Below are positions 7,750 to 16,988 of a DNA stretch of 64,000 nucleotides, in pieces. Source of the DNA: Cellulomonas carbonis (GTDB lineage: Bacteria; Actinomycetota; Actinomycetes; Actinomycetales; Cellulomonadaceae); NCBI RefSeq assembly GCF_014636275.1, contig NZ_BMEB01000004.1:62001-126000 (forward strand), written 5' to 3'. Below the pieces are notes generated by a model. That model ran no database searches, was not told where the DNA came from, and was given only the letters and a program-made list of their open reading frames with translations. The position numbers were made by a program, and so were the translations under genes. The first letter of the stretch is position 1. Every line of letters starts with the position of its first letter.

Positions 7750-10692
7750 ATGGTTCACCTGATGAGCGACGAGCCGCGGGAGACGTCGGGGGCCACCACG
7801 GTCCTCCTGCTGGGTCATGTCCGTGAGCGCGGCGGCGACGCCGCGGTCGCCGAGATGCTGCGGCGGGCGGACGTCCCGCTCACGGCCGCGCAGCTGACCG
7901 ACACCGCGACGTGGATCTCGTACGCGACGCGCATCCGCCTCTTCGCGGCCGCGACCGAGGTGCTCGGTGACCCGACGACGATGCGTCAGGTCGGCCGCAG
8001 CGCCGCGGTGCACGGCGCGCACCACGCGCTCATCGTCCTGCTGCGGGGCATGGGCACGCCGCGGGCCGTCTACCGCGTGCTGCACAAGGCCGTGCCGAAG
8101 TTCACCACGACGTCCACGATGCGCGTCCTGACGACGACGGCGCGCTCGGCGCAGCTCGACTACCGGCTCCACGACGGGTACGAGCACTCGCGCCTCGACT
8201 GCGAGTACGCGCAGGGCCTCTTCGAGGCGGTGCCCACGCTGTTCGGGCTGCCCCTCGGCCACGTCCTGCACGACCGCTGCCAGTCCGACGGCCACCCGTC
8301 GTGCACGTACGAGGTGACGTGGGCCCCCCGGCGGCGCCTGCGCGCGGGCGAGCGCGAGCGCGACCGCGCCGTCGAGGTGCGCGCGCTGCGCGGGCAGATC
8401 GAGGAGCTCCAGCACGCCGCCTCGGACCTGGTCGCCAGCAGCGACGTCGGGCAGGCGCTCGACCGGATCGTCGAGCGCGCGGCCGCCGCGGTGCTCGCAC
8501 CCGCCTACCTCCTGGTCGTCGAGCCCGACGAGGGCGGCGAGCCCGACGTCCGCTCGGCGGGCCTGACGCCCGAGCGCCGCGACGCGATCGCGTCCGACCT
8601 CCTCCACGGGCGCCCCGTCGGGGCCTCCGTCGCGGTCGTCGACGTCGCCTCCCGTCGCCGGCGGCACGGGCGGCTCGCCGTCGTCTACGGACCCGAGCAC
8701 GCACCGCTCGTCGAGGACCTCGGCATGCTCGAGGCGTACGCGGGTCACGCCGCGGCCGCGCTCGACCTCCTGAGCGCGCTCGAGGAGTCGCGACGGCACG
8801 GCGAGCGGGCATCCGCGCTGCTCGCCCTCGCGGAGGACCTCGCGCGCGCCGACGACGAGACGAAGGTCGGTGAGGTCGCGGCGGGTGCCGTGCCCGGTGT
8901 GGTCGGGAGCCGGTCGGCGACCGTGATGCTCTGGGACCCGGGAGCAGGTGCGCTGACCCCTGTCGCGTCGGGTGGGCTGCGGTCCGACCAGCGTCGGTTC
9001 CTCCTGGGCCACCACGTGCGCGCGGACGAGTCGCCCGAGATGGCGATGCTCCTGACCCGTCGGGACCCGGTCGTGCTGCGCCGGTCCGAGGTCAGCGTGA
9101 GCCTGCGCCCGATCTTCGACGGGCTCGAGGTCGAGACGGTCGTCGTCGCGCCGCTCGTCGCCGGGTCGGCGCTCCTCGGCGTCCTGACCGCGGGGTGGAC
9201 GACGGTCCTCGAGGGGCGCTCGCTCGAGGAGGCGAGCAGCCGGGTCGTGGCCGTGAGCGCCCAGGCCGCGACCGCGCTGGAGAAGGCGCGCCTGCTCACG
9301 ACCGTCCGGCACCAGGCGATGCACGACGCGCTGAGCGGGCTGCCCAACCGCGTCCTGTTCACGCGCACGCTCGACGAGACGCTGCGCGCGGCCGAGCCCG
9401 GATCCGCGACCGCGGTGCTCTTCTGCGACCTCGACCGGTTCAAGCACGTCAACGACGAGCTCGGCCACGCCGCCGGCGACGAGCTGCTGCGCCAGGTCGC
9501 GGCCCGCCTGCGCGGCGTCTTCCGGCCGGGCGACCTGGTCGGCCGGCTCAGCGGTGACGAGTTCGCCGTCGTGCTCGCCGCCGTGGACGAGCCGAGCGCG
9601 CTCGCGGTCGCGTCACGCGTGGTCGAGTCGCTCGACCAGCCGTTCCGCATCGAGGGGCGTGAGCTGCGCGTCACGGTGAGCGTCGGCGTCGCGCTGCACA
9701 CCGGCACCGACGGTCGCGGCGACCGGCTGCTCGCAGCCGCGGACGCCGCGATGTACGACGCGAAGCAGGCCGGCCGGAACCAGGTCGCCCTCGCGGGGGC
9801 CGTGACGAGCCGGCTCGTCGTGCCGTCGCTCGAGGCCGAGCTCGGCCGCGCGGTCGAGAGCGGTCAGCTGCGCCTGTACTTCCAGCCGGTCGTCGACATC
9901 GCGGGGGACGGCGCGCCCGTCGTCGTGGGCGCCGAGGCGCTCCTGCGCTGGGCGCACCCGCGCCTCGGCCTCCTCGCGCCCGGTGCGTTCCTGCCGCTCG
10001 CCGAGGAGACCGGCCTCGTCACCGACCTGGACCTGTGGGCCGTCGACGCGGCGTGTGCGGCCGTGTCGGCGTGGCCCCAGGACGGGCGCCGTCTGCGCGT
10101 CGCGGTCAACCTCGCGGGCAGCACGCTCGTCGACGACCGCCTGGGCGCTACCGTGCGCGACGCGCTGCGCCGCCACGGCGTCTCACCGGACCAGCTCGAC
10201 CTCGAGGTCGTCGAGAGCCGGTCGCTCGTCGACCTGCCAGGCGTCGTCGACCACATCGCCGAGCTGCGGCAGATGGGGCTGCGGATCGCGCTCGACGACT
10301 TCGGCACCGGGTTCTCGACGCTCGCGTGGCTCCAGGCGCTGCCCGTGGACCAGGTCAAGATCGACCGCTCGTTCGTCATGCGGCTGCCCGACGACGCGGC
10401 GTCGCTCGCGGTCGTCCGCGGCGTCGTGGCGCTCGCCGAGGAGATCGGGCTCGACGTCGTCGCCGAGGGCGTCGAGACCGCCGAGCAGCTCGCGGCGCTG
10501 CGTGCCGCCGGCTGCCGTCACGTCCAGGGCTACCTCCTGGGCCGCCCCGCACCGCTGCTCGACGTCGTGGGACCGACCCGCGCCCGCACGACGCCGCACG
10601 ACGACCACCCGGTGTGGGAGGCGGCCCCCGACGCGCGGCCCGCCGACGGGCTCGCCGCCGACGCGGTGACCGAGCCGATGCCCGAGGTCTGA
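7750..10692 (+). CDS. cyclic di-GMP turnover protein: sensor-GAF-GAF-GGDEF-EAL
   Basis: 980 residues. ATG 7750 is taken; ATG 7762 is the alternative, and neither has a clear ribosome-binding site. Residues 10-190 form an uncommon sensory region ending in DRCQSDGHPSCTYEVTW, like V4R or haem-NO-binding-related domains. Two GAF-like regions follow (about 225-360 and 370-535). The GGDEF domain has SGDEF (601-605), a permitted variant, and a perfect inhibitory I-site RPGD (592-595) five residues earlier. The EAL domain has EAL (729-731), DDFGTG (849-854) and VAEGVET, so phosphodiesterase activity is likely. No transmembrane helix is seen, so it acts in the cytosol. It stands alone between oppositely oriented neighbours. 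Confidence 0.92.
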   Translation: MVHLMSDEPRETSGATTVLLLGHVRERGGDAAVAEMLRRADVPLTAAQLTDTATWISYATRIRLFAAATEVLGDPTTMRQVGRSAAVHGAHHALIVLLRGMGTPRAVYRVLHKAVPKFTTTSTMRVLTTTARSAQLDYRLHDGYEHSRLDCEYAQGLFEAVPTLFGLPLGHVLHDRCQSDGHPSCTYEVTWAPRRRLRAGERERDRAVEVRALRGQIEELQHAASDLVASSDVGQALDRIVERAAAAVLAPAYLLVVEPDEGGEPDVRSAGLTPERRDAIASDLLHGRPVGASVAVVDVASRRRRHGRLAVVYGPEHAPLVEDLGMLEAYAGHAAAALDLLSALEESRRHGERASALLALAEDLARADDETKVGEVAAGAVPGVVGSRSATVMLWDPGAGALTPVASGGLRSDQRRFLLGHHVRADESPEMAMLLTRRDPVVLRRSEVSVSLRPIFDGLEVETVVVAPLVAGSALLGVLTAGWTTVLEGRSLEEASSRVVAVSAQAATALEKARLLTTVRHQAMHDALSGLPNRVLFTRTLDETLRAAEPGSATAVLFCDLDRFKHVNDELGHAAGDELLRQVAARLRGVFRPGDLVGRLSGDEFAVVLAAVDEPSALAVASRVVESLDQPFRIEGRELRVTVSVGVALHTGTDGRGDRLLAAADAAMYDAKQAGRNQVALAGAVTSRLVVPSLEAELGRAVESGQLRLYFQPVVDIAGDGAPVVVGAEALLRWAHPRLGLLAPGAFLPLAEETGLVTDLDLWAVDAACAAVSAWPQDGRRLRVAVNLAGSTLVDDRLGATVRDALRRHGVSPDQLDLEVVESRSLVDLPGVVDHIAELRQMGLRIALDDFGTGFSTLAWLQALPVDQVKIDRSFVMRLPDDAASLAVVRGVVALAEEIGLDVVAEGVETAEQLAALRAAGCRHVQGYLLGRPAPLLDVVGPTRARTTPHDDHPVWEAAPDARPADGLAADAVTEPMPEV

Positions 10693-10697
10693 CCGGC

Positions 10698-12245
10698 TCA
10701 GCCGCGTGCCGCGTGCCGCTCGAGGAACGCGTACACCTCGGCGTCGTCGACCCCCGGGAACGTCCCGCCCGGCAGCGGTGCCAGGACCTGCGCGTGCAGC
10801 GCGGCGCTCGGCCACGCGTGCGCCGACCAGCGGTCCGCGAGCCCCGGGTCGGGGCGGCGGCAGCACGCCGGGTCCGGGCAGCGCGACGTGGCGCGCGTGG
10901 TGGTGTCGCGCCCGCGGAACCACTTCGCCGCCGCGAACGGCACACCCACCGTGATCGAGAAGGCGCCCGTCGACGTCGAGCCCGTCTGGGTCGTGCACCA
11001 GAAGGTCCCCTCGGGGGTGTCCGTGTACTGGTAGTACTCGGTGGTCCGGTCGCGTCGCTCGAACGCCGACCGCGCAGCCCACTGCCGGCACACCAGCTGT
11101 CCCTCGATCGCACCCGTGCCGTCCGTGGGGAACCGCACGCCGTCGTTCTCGTAGCCCTTGTACAGCGCGCCGTCGTCGCCCACGCGCAGGAAGTGCAGGC
11201 GGACGTCGAGCTGGGACGTCATGAGGTTGGTCATGCGCTGCGCGGCGGTCTCGTGCGTCACGCCGAACGCGTCGCGGAAGTCCTCGACGGCGAGGTCCCT
11301 GGTGCGCTTGGCCTCGGTGAGGAACGCGACGGCCGCGGTGCGCGGCAGCAGGCACGCGGCCGCGAAGTAGTTGATCTCGACGCGCTGACGCAGGAAGTCG
11401 GCGTAGCTGCGCGGCTTGGCGTGCCCGAGGACGCGGTGCGCGATCGCCTGGAGAGCGAGGGACCGCAGCCCGTGCCCGCCGGGGATCGAGGCCGGCGGCA
11501 GGTAGATGCGCCCGGTGGCGAGGTCGGTGACCGTCCGCGTCGAGTGCGGGAGGTCGTCCACGTGGATGAGCGTGAGGCCGAGGTGCTCGGCCATGCGCGC
11601 GACGGCGCGGTGCGTGAGCGCGCCCGAGGTGTACCCCCCGTGCCGCAGGGTCTCCTCGGCGGCGTCCTCGATCTCGGGCAGGAAGTTGTCGCGCTCGCGC
11701 ATCCAGTGCCGCAGCGCCGTCGTCGCGCGGCGCGCCTCCTCGGGCGTCGCGATCGCGGCGTCCTCGCGCCGCGCGAGCTCGCGGTGCAGCCCGACGAGCG
11801 CCTCGAGCGCCTCGGTGGGCAGCGTGCGTCCCGGGCGGACCGCCGGCAGGTGCAGCCCCGCGTAGAGCGCCGACGCCTGGGCGCGCTCGAGCTCGATCTC
11901 GAGCGCCGCGCGCCGCGACGGCGGCTCCTCCGCGAGCAGGTCGGTCGTGGTCGTGCCGAGCGCCTCGGCGACGCGCTGGAGGAGCGTGAGCCGGGGCTCG
12001 CGGCGGCCGTTCTCGACGAGCGAGAGCTGGCTCGCGGTGGTCCCGACGGCCGAGCCCAGCTGGTCCAGCGTGAGGCCGCGCTGCGTGCGCAGGTGCCTGA
12101 TGCGGCGTCCCAGGGTGAGCAGGCCGCCGGTCGCGGGAACGGGTCGTGGGTCGTCGGGGATCGCGATGATCGCGCGCGACCGGCGGGGCTCGGAACGGGA
12201 CTCGTTGCCGGAGTCGGCACGGGACTCGGCACGGGACTCAGCCAT
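10698..12245 (-). CDS. RamB/ScfR-type regulator (HTH + ImmA/IrrE-like region)
   Basis: 515 residues from ATG 12245. After about 35 charged residues comes an XRE-type helix-turn-helix (RIRHLRTQRGLTLDQLGSAV, then QLSLVENGRREPRLTLL), then the long middle and C-terminal part typical of short-chain fatty acyl regulators: an IrrE/DUF955-like stretch in which the usual HExxH is replaced by QAIAHRVLGH, and the Cys-rich DUF2083 tail (SRCPDPACCRRPDPG). The closest known member is RamB of Corynebacterium, which controls acetate and glyoxylate-cycle genes. It is divergent from pckG with 115 bp between, so control of gluconeogenesis is a reasonable guess. The frame stays open upstream to 12368, but the added residues look non-coding. 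Confidence 0.85.
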   Translation of the reverse strand: MAESRAESRADSGNESRSEPRRSRAIIAIPDDPRPVPATGGLLTLGRRIRHLRTQRGLTLDQLGSAVGTTASQLSLVENGRREPRLTLLQRVAEALGTTTTDLLAEEPPSRRAALEIELERAQASALYAGLHLPAVRPGRTLPTEALEALVGLHRELARREDAAIATPEEARRATTALRHWMRERDNFLPEIEDAAEETLRHGGYTSGALTHRAVARMAEHLGLTLIHVDDLPHSTRTVTDLATGRIYLPPASIPGGHGLRSLALQAIAHRVLGHAKPRSYADFLRQRVEINYFAAACLLPRTAAVAFLTEAKRTRDLAVEDFRDAFGVTHETAAQRMTNLMTSQLDVRLHFLRVGDDGALYKGYENDGVRFPTDGTGAIEGQLVCRQWAARSAFERRDRTTEYYQYTDTPEGTFWCTTQTGSTSTGAFSITVGVPFAAAKWFRGRDTTTRATSRCPDPACCRRPDPGLADRWSAHAWPSAALHAQVLAPLPGGTFPGVDDAEVYAFLERHAARG

Positions 12246-12257
12246 GGCATGACGGTA

Positions 12258-12290
12258 GCGAAAGAATCGCGGAAATTGCCACGGGTTCGC
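12258..12290. promoter_or_regulatory. candidate operator between the RamB-like gene and pckG
   Basis: The 115-bp divergent gap contains its least GC-rich stretch at 12258-12290, with GAAAGAATCGCGGAAATTGC flanked by the inverted pair GCGAA (12258-12262) and TTCGC (12286-12290). The AAATTGC core is loosely like the RamB target (AAATTTGC-type). Called on position and this weak resemblance only. Confidence 0.3.
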
Positions 12291-12360
12291 GTTGAAAGAC
12301 TGCGCCAGGTGGCGCACGGTGGGGGAGGAGGCGCCGGACGGCGGCGCCGGGAGGGACACC

Positions 12361-14250
12361 ATGACCACGCTCCAGGACCGCCCCGCCGCCCCGACGCACG
12401 CCGCCGACGGGGACCTCCGACGGTCCGGCCCCCCGCCGGCGGGTCAGGGCGCCCCGCCGACGCGCCACCGGGCGCTGCGTGCGTGGGTCGCGGCGCTGGC
12501 CGAGCTGACGCGGCCGGACGACGTCGTGTGGTGCGACGGGTCGGCCGAGGAGTACGAGCGCCTGTGCCGTCACCTCGTCGCGGACGGCACGTTCCTCCCC
12601 CTGAACCCGGACAAGCGCCCGCGGTCCTTCCTCGCCCGGTCCCACCCCGACGACGTGGCGCGCGTCGAGAGCCGCACCTTCATCTGCTCGGAGCACCCCG
12701 ACGACGCCGGGCCGACCAACCACTGGCGCTCACCCGCGGCGATGCGCACCGAGCTCACGTCGCTCTTCGCGGGGGCGATGCGCGGACGCACGATGTACGT
12801 CATCCCGTTCTCGATGGGCCCGGTCGGCTCACCCCTCGCGCAGTACGGCGTCGAGGTCACGGACTCGCCGTACGTCGTCGTCAGCATGCACCTCATGACG
12901 CGGGTCGGGACGCGCGTCCTCGACCAGCTCGGCGAGGACGGCGACTTCGTGCCCGCGGTGCACAGCGTCGGCATGCCGCTGGTCGACGACGCGGGCCACC
13001 GCACGCCCGACGTCCCCTGGCCGTGCAACCCCACCAAGTACATCGTTCACTTCCCCGAGAGCCGCGAGATCTGGTCCTACGGCTCGGGGTACGGCGGCAA
13101 CGCGCTGCTCGGCAAGAAGTGCTTCGCGCTGCGCATCGCGTCCGCCATCGGCCGCGACGAGGGCTGGCTCGCCGAGCACATGCTGCTGCTCCGGCTCACC
13201 TCGCCCGAGGGTCGTGCGCACCACGTGGCCGCGGCCTTCCCCTCGGCGTGCGGCAAGACGAACCTCGCGATGCTGCGCCCGACGCTGCCCGGCTGGACCG
13301 CCGAGACGATCGGCGACGACATCGCGTGGATGCGCCCCGGACCCGACGGCTCCCTGCGCGCGATCAACCCCGAGGCGGGCTTCTTCGGCGTCGCCCCGGG
13401 GACGGGCGAGACCTCCAACCCCACGGCCGTCGCGATGGTCGCGTCCGACACCGTCTTCACCAACGTCGCCCTCACCGACGACGGCGACGTGTGGTGGGAG
13501 GGCCTCACCGACACCCCGCCCGCGCACCTCGTCGACTGGCGCGGCGAGGACTGGACGCCCGACTCGGGCCGGCCAGCGGCGCACCCGAACTCGCGGTTCA
13601 CGGTCGCCGCCGAGCGCTGCCCGAGCATCGCACCCGACTGGGACCACCCGGACGGCGTGCCCGTCGACGCGATCGTGTTCGGCGGCCGCCGGGCGAGCAA
13701 CGTCCCGCTCGTGCTCGAGGCGGACGACTGGGCGCACGGCGTGTTCCTCGGGGCGACCATCGCGTCCGAGCAGACCGCCGCGGCCGAGGGGACCGTGGGC
13801 GAGCTGCGGCGCGACCCGTTCGCGATGCTCCCGTTCTGCGGCTACCACATGGCCGACCACTGGGCGCACTGGCTCCGCACGGGGGAGCGGCTCGGCGACC
13901 GCGCGCCGCGGATCTTCCAGGTCAACTGGTTCCGCAAGGACGCGGACGGCCGCTACCTGTGGCCCGGGTTCGGCGAGAACTCGCGGGTGCTCGAGTGGGT
14001 GCTCCGCCGCGTCGAGGGCTCGGCCCGCGCGCAGGCCACGCCGGTCGGCCTGGTCCCCGCGGAGGGTGCTCTCGACCTGACGGGTCTCGACCTGCCCGAG
14101 CGGGACCTCGCGGAGCTGTTCGCGGTCGACCGCGACGCGTGGCTCGCCGAGTGCGACCTCACGGAGGAGTTCTTCGCCCGGTTCGGGGACCGCGTCCCCG
14201 ACGAGCTGCGGGCTCAGCTCGGCCGGCTGCGCGCGCGGCTCGGCGCCTGA
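12361..14250 (+). CDS. pckG: phosphoenolpyruvate carboxykinase (GTP)
   Basis: 629 residues; ATG 12361 follows GGGAGGGACACC. Catalyses oxaloacetate + GTP to PEP + GDP + CO2, the entry to gluconeogenesis. Family motifs are all present: [33 protein letters not shown], the P-loop [13 protein letters not shown] (about residues 293-305), [10 protein letters not shown], and [14 protein letters not shown]. Length is normal for the GTP-dependent class found in Actinobacteria, and there is no ATP-class signature. The first 35 residues are a Pro/Ala-rich extension. The divergent RamB-like gene is the obvious candidate regulator. Confidence 0.97.
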   Translation: MTTLQDRPAAPTHAADGDLRRSGPPPAGQGAPPTRHRALRAWVAALAELTRPDDVVWCDGSAEEYERLCRHLVADGTFLPLNPDKRPRSFLARSHPDDVARVESRTFICSEHPDDAGPTNHWRSPAAMRTELTSLFAGAMRGRTMYVIPFSMGPVGSPLAQYGVEVTDSPYVVVSMHLMTRVGTRVLDQLGEDGDFVPAVHSVGMPLVDDAGHRTPDVPWPCNPTKYIVHFPESREIWSYGSGYGGNALLGKKCFALRIASAIGRDEGWLAEHMLLLRLTSPEGRAHHVAAAFPSACGKTNLAMLRPTLPGWTAETIGDDIAWMRPGPDGSLRAINPEAGFFGVAPGTGETSNPTAVAMVASDTVFTNVALTDDGDVWWEGLTDTPPAHLVDWRGEDWTPDSGRPAAHPNSRFTVAAERCPSIAPDWDHPDGVPVDAIVFGGRRASNVPLVLEADDWAHGVFLGATIASEQTAAAEGTVGELRRDPFAMLPFCGYHMADHWAHWLRTGERLGDRAPRIFQVNWFRKDADGRYLWPGFGENSRVLEWVLRRVEGSARAQATPVGLVPAEGALDLTGLDLPERDLAELFAVDRDAWLAECDLTEEFFARFGDRVPDELRAQLGRLRARLGA

Positions 14251-14256
14251 CGCGAC

Positions 14257-14294
14257 CCGCCCGTCCGGGACGCCGACGGCGTCGTCCCGGGCGG
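14257..14294. terminator. stem-loop between convergent pckG and DUF6328 genes
   Basis: CCGCCC (14257-14262) pairs with GGGCGG (14289-14294) and GGGACG (14267-14272) with CGTCCC (14283-14288), leaving a 4-nt bulge. It occupies most of the gap between the two stops. Confidence 0.45.
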
Positions 14295-14309
14295 TGCGGG
14301 CGCACCACC

Positions 14310-14831
14310 TCAGCCGACGGACGGGCCGCCGTCCGAGCGCCGCCCGAGCAGCACCGGCAGCGCGAACCAGGCGCCGACCAGGACGGTCAGCAGGCTGCCG
14401 GCGGCCCACAGCGCCGCGGTCCGGTCGACCACGACGTCGAAGACCAGCAGGACGACCCCGCTCACGGTCAGCGCGAGGAAGACCAGTCCCACGCGCATGA
14501 GGCGGTCGGCCGCGGTCACGAGCACCGACTTGGCGCGCCGACGGAAGAGCTGTCGGTGCAGGCTCACGGGTGCGACCAGGAGGGCCGTCGTCGTGGCGGC
14601 CAGGAGGACGAGGACGAGGTACAGCTGCTTGTGCTCCGCGCCGAGGTCCGTGAACCGGCTCTGGAACGGGACCGTGAGCAGGAAGCCCGTGAGGATCTGG
14701 ATGCCCGTCTGCGTGACGCGCAGCTCCTGGAGGATCTCGCCCCAGTTGCGGTCGAGCCGCTCGACCGGGGTCTCGCGACGTCCGTCCGGCCCGGGCTCCC
14801 GCCCGGCGCGCTCGTCCTGGTCGCGGGCCAT
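14310..14831 (-). CDS. DUF6328 family membrane protein
   Basis: 173 residues from ATG 14831 with GAGAGGAC upstream. A charged N-terminus (ERLDRNWGEILQELRVTQTG then IQILTGFLLTVPFQSRF) is the DUF6328 signature. Four hydrophobic helices follow: about 45-62, 75-95, 115-135 and 140-160. I know no function for the family. The gene converges on pckG. The frame stays open upstream to 15233, but that stretch is Arg/Pro/Ala-rich and not convincing as protein. Confidence 0.82.
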   Translation of the reverse strand: MARDQDERAGREPGPDGRRETPVERLDRNWGEILQELRVTQTGIQILTGFLLTVPFQSRFTDLGAEHKQLYLVLVLLAATTTALLVAPVSLHRQLFRRRAKSVLVTAADRLMRVGLVFLALTVSGVVLLVFDVVVDRTAALWAAGSLLTVLVGAWFALPVLLGRRSDGGPSVG

Positions 14832-15379
14832 GGCCGTCCTCTCGCCGGGGACGACGGGGCGGGGGCCACCGTCGGAACGGGGGAAGTGTGCCGCACGAGG
14901 GGGCCGGTGCGCTCGCGGAAGCGCACGTCGCCCGCGCACCTCGGATGCGGCCGGTGCGTGCCGGCGGCGCCCGGCGCCCGGTCGGCACGCCGGGCGGGGC
15001 GCGGGCTGCTGTCGGCTCGGCGACGGAATCCGTCGCGGGCTACGAGCCCCGGAACGAGTGCGCCCCCGCTCGCCGGGCGAGCGGGGGCGATGACGGCCGT
15101 CTCGCCTGCACAGGGCGTCACGCACCGCCGCGACCCGAGGGTCGGCCATCGCTCTCGCGGTGGCATGGAGGAATACCGACGACGGTAACGCGTACTCCGT
15201 TCGGGTGCACCCCCTCGACGGAATCCGTTCCAAGCCCGACCCACACCCGTCCCATGGTTGTCACATACGGGCACCGGGTCCCGACCGGGCCCGCGAGCGG
15301 GCGGTCCCACCGCCCCACCGCGCGGCCGGTCCCGCCGCCCCGCCGCGCGGTCGACCCGGGTCGTGGTGATGATGGACGG
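14832..15379. other. 548-bp intergenic region without a convincing gene
   Basis: No frame here has plausible protein content. It holds a strong 13-bp hairpin (15061-15089), two copies of GACGGAATCCGT (from 15022 and about 15216), and a stretch at 15150-15280 that is less GC-rich than the surroundings and could carry promoters on either strand. A small RNA is possible (see findings). Confidence 0.5.
15061..15089. terminator. strong stem-loop in the DUF6328-TspO gap
   Basis: Perfect 13-bp arms 15061-15073 and 15077-15089 (CGCCCCCGCTCGC / GCGAGCGGGGGCG) around a 3-nt loop. No annotated gene ends next to it, so it may end an unannotated transcript on either strand. Confidence 0.45.
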
Positions 15380-16207
15380 ATGGACCCGTCGAGCACGATC
15401 CCCACCGAGCACGCACGCACCGCGGACCTCGTCCGCCAGGTCACGGTCCTCGTCGGGTCGCTCGTCGCGATCGCCGGCGCGTTGGTCGGGTCCGGCGCCG
15501 CGGGCGGCGAGTCGCAGACCGAGGTGGGCGACGGCGCTCTCGCGGCCGACGCGACGCTCGTCGCGCCGGCCGGGCCGGCCTTCTCGATCTGGTCGGTCAT
15601 CTACACGGGCCTCCTCGCCTACGCGGTCTGGCAGGCGCTGCCGTCGCGGCGCACCGACGCCCGGCAGCGGCGCGTCGGCTGGCTCGTGCTCGCGTCCATG
15701 GTCCTCAACGCCGCGTGGATCGCCGTGGTGCAGGCGGACGCGCTCGTCTGGAGCGTGCCCGTGATCGTCGCGCTGCTCGTCGTCCTCGCGGTCGTGCACG
15801 TGCGCCTCGTCGCCTCGCGGGCGTCGGGGCTGCTCGAGCGCGTCGTCCTCGACGGCACGCTCGGCCTCTACCTCGGGTGGGTCTGCGTCGCGACGGTCGC
15901 CAACGTGGCTGCCGTGCTCACCGCCGAGGGTCTGACGGTCCTGGCGCTCGGCCCCGAGGCGTGGGCCGCGGTCGTCCTGGCCGTCGCGGCCCTCGTCGGC
16001 ATCGGCCTGGCCGTGCACGGCCGGGGTCGCCTCGCGATCGGTGCCGCGATCGCCTGGGGCCTGGCGTGGATCGCCGTCGCGCGCTCGACCGGTGAGCCGA
16101 CGTCGCTCACCACCGCCGTCGCCGCCGCGACCGCGGCGGCGGCCGTGGTCATCGCGACCCTCATGATGCGGCTGCGGCGCGACGAGGACGCGGGCGTCAT
16201 GGCGTGA
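15380..16207 (+). CDS. TspO/MBR family tryptophan-rich membrane protein
   Basis: 275 residues from ATG 15380. Eight or so hydrophobic segments; the conserved features are GPAFSIWSVIYTGLLAYAVW near residue 70 and VLNAAWIAVVQ near 115, both characteristic of the TspO/MBR family, although the protein is about 100 residues longer than classical TspO (around 160), as is usual for this actinobacterial branch. Classical TspO proteins bind porphyrins and cholesterol-like ligands; whether this branch does is unknown. It converges on the NYN gene across a strong terminator. Confidence 0.75.
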   Translation: MDPSSTIPTEHARTADLVRQVTVLVGSLVAIAGALVGSGAAGGESQTEVGDGALAADATLVAPAGPAFSIWSVIYTGLLAYAVWQALPSRRTDARQRRVGWLVLASMVLNAAWIAVVQADALVWSVPVIVALLVVLAVVHVRLVASRASGLLERVVLDGTLGLYLGWVCVATVANVAAVLTAEGLTVLALGPEAWAAVVLAVAALVGIGLAVHGRGRLAIGAAIAWGLAWIAVARSTGEPTSLTTAVAAATAAAAVVIATLMMRLRRDEDAGVMA

Positions 16208-16210
16208 CGA

Positions 16211-16244
16211 CCGTCCGCCGCGCCCGCCGGGCGCGGCAGGACGG
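16211..16244. terminator. bidirectional terminator between TspO and NYN genes
   Basis: Core arms GCCGCGCCC (16217-16225) and GGGCGCGGC (16229-16237) with a 3-nt loop, extended by CCGTCC and GGACGG with one bulged A. Lies just after the TspO stop at 16207 and before the end of the minus-strand NYN gene. Confidence 0.6.
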
Positions 16245-16273
16245 CCGGTCGTGACGGGCTCGCGCCCGCCCTG

Positions 16274-16876
16274 TCAGAGGTAGCGCAGCGGGTCGAACTC
16301 GTCGAGCGAGATGATCCGCAGGCGCGGCAGCCGGACGTTGAACGCCTGGACGTCGGTCTCGAGGTCGTGGATCTCGAGACCGCCTTCGGTCAGCTGCTGC
16401 AGCTGGGTGCTCGTGAACTCCTTGAACGCGAGCATCCCGACGTGGCGCCCCGGTCCCAGGAGCGCCGCGAGCTGCGGTGCGAAGTCGCCGTCGTGGCTCG
16501 CGAGGAGGACGTCCCCCGCGCGGTCGGCCAACGCGTCCAGCGTGCGCTGGATGCCGATGTCGACGACCTTCTCGTGCGCCTCGCCGGCCAGCGGGATCGG
16601 CTGGAAGCCGATCGCCATGAGCGCCTGGACGAACGACATGGGCATCGTGCCGTGCGACGCGTTGAGGAAGAACAGCCCCTTGACGTCGTCGGCGCCCCAC
16701 ACGCCCCGCGCGAAGTCGAGCACGCGCTCCCAGCGCGGCCGCTGCTCGGGCGACGGCCGGGCGTTGAGGATCGAGCCGCCGAGCGTCGCGTCGATGTTCT
16801 CGCCGTCGACCAGGAGGTACGTCGTGCGACGCCGCGCGCCGTCGCGCTCCGCGTCCGTCGTGCTGTCGGTGATCAC
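16274..16876 (-). CDS. NYN (PIN-like) domain protein, putative ribonuclease
   Basis: 200 residues from GTG 16876. The NYN/LabA-type fold is shown by YLLVDGENID at residues about 14-23 (first metal-binding Asp), KVVDIGIQRTLDALAD with the second Asp, and DVLLASHDGDFAPQLAALLG (third and fourth acidic residues). Members of this family are single-domain nucleases acting on RNA. All expected acidic residues are there, so it should be active. An open extension upstream to 16981 is Arg/Gly-rich and was not used. It lies downstream of gdhA on the same strand with about 110 bp between. Confidence 0.85.
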   Translation of the reverse strand: MITDSTTDAERDGARRRTTYLLVDGENIDATLGGSILNARPSPEQRPRWERVLDFARGVWGADDVKGLFFLNASHGTMPMSFVQALMAIGFQPIPLAGEAHEKVVDIGIQRTLDALADRAGDVLLASHDGDFAPQLAALLGPGRHVGMLAFKEFTSTQLQQLTEGGLEIHDLETDVQAFNVRLPRLRIISLDEFDPLRYL

Positions 16877-16988
16877 GCGACAGAGCCTACGGGGGCGGGC
16901 GCCGGTCCGGGGGCGCCGCACGCACGCGCCCCCGGACCGAGGTGCCGCGCACGTGGCAGCACGCCGGTCCGAGCCGGCCACCTGCCCG

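Noticed and set aside
10035..15188. A 1,717-codon open frame on the plus strand
   Set aside because: It runs across the end of the c-di-GMP gene, antisense to the RamB-like gene and out of frame through pckG; the translation is Arg/Pro/Ala-rich without any family motif. At this GC content stop codons are simply rare in the shadow frames.
14832..15233. N-terminal extension of the DUF6328 protein on the minus strand
   Set aside because: No conserved content, many Arg/Pro residues, and the ATG at 14831 has its own ribosome-binding site and starts the known family pattern.
16877..16981. N-terminal extension of the NYN protein
   Set aside because: The added residues are Arg/Gly/Ala-rich and resemble non-coding translation; GTG 16876 leads directly into the fold.
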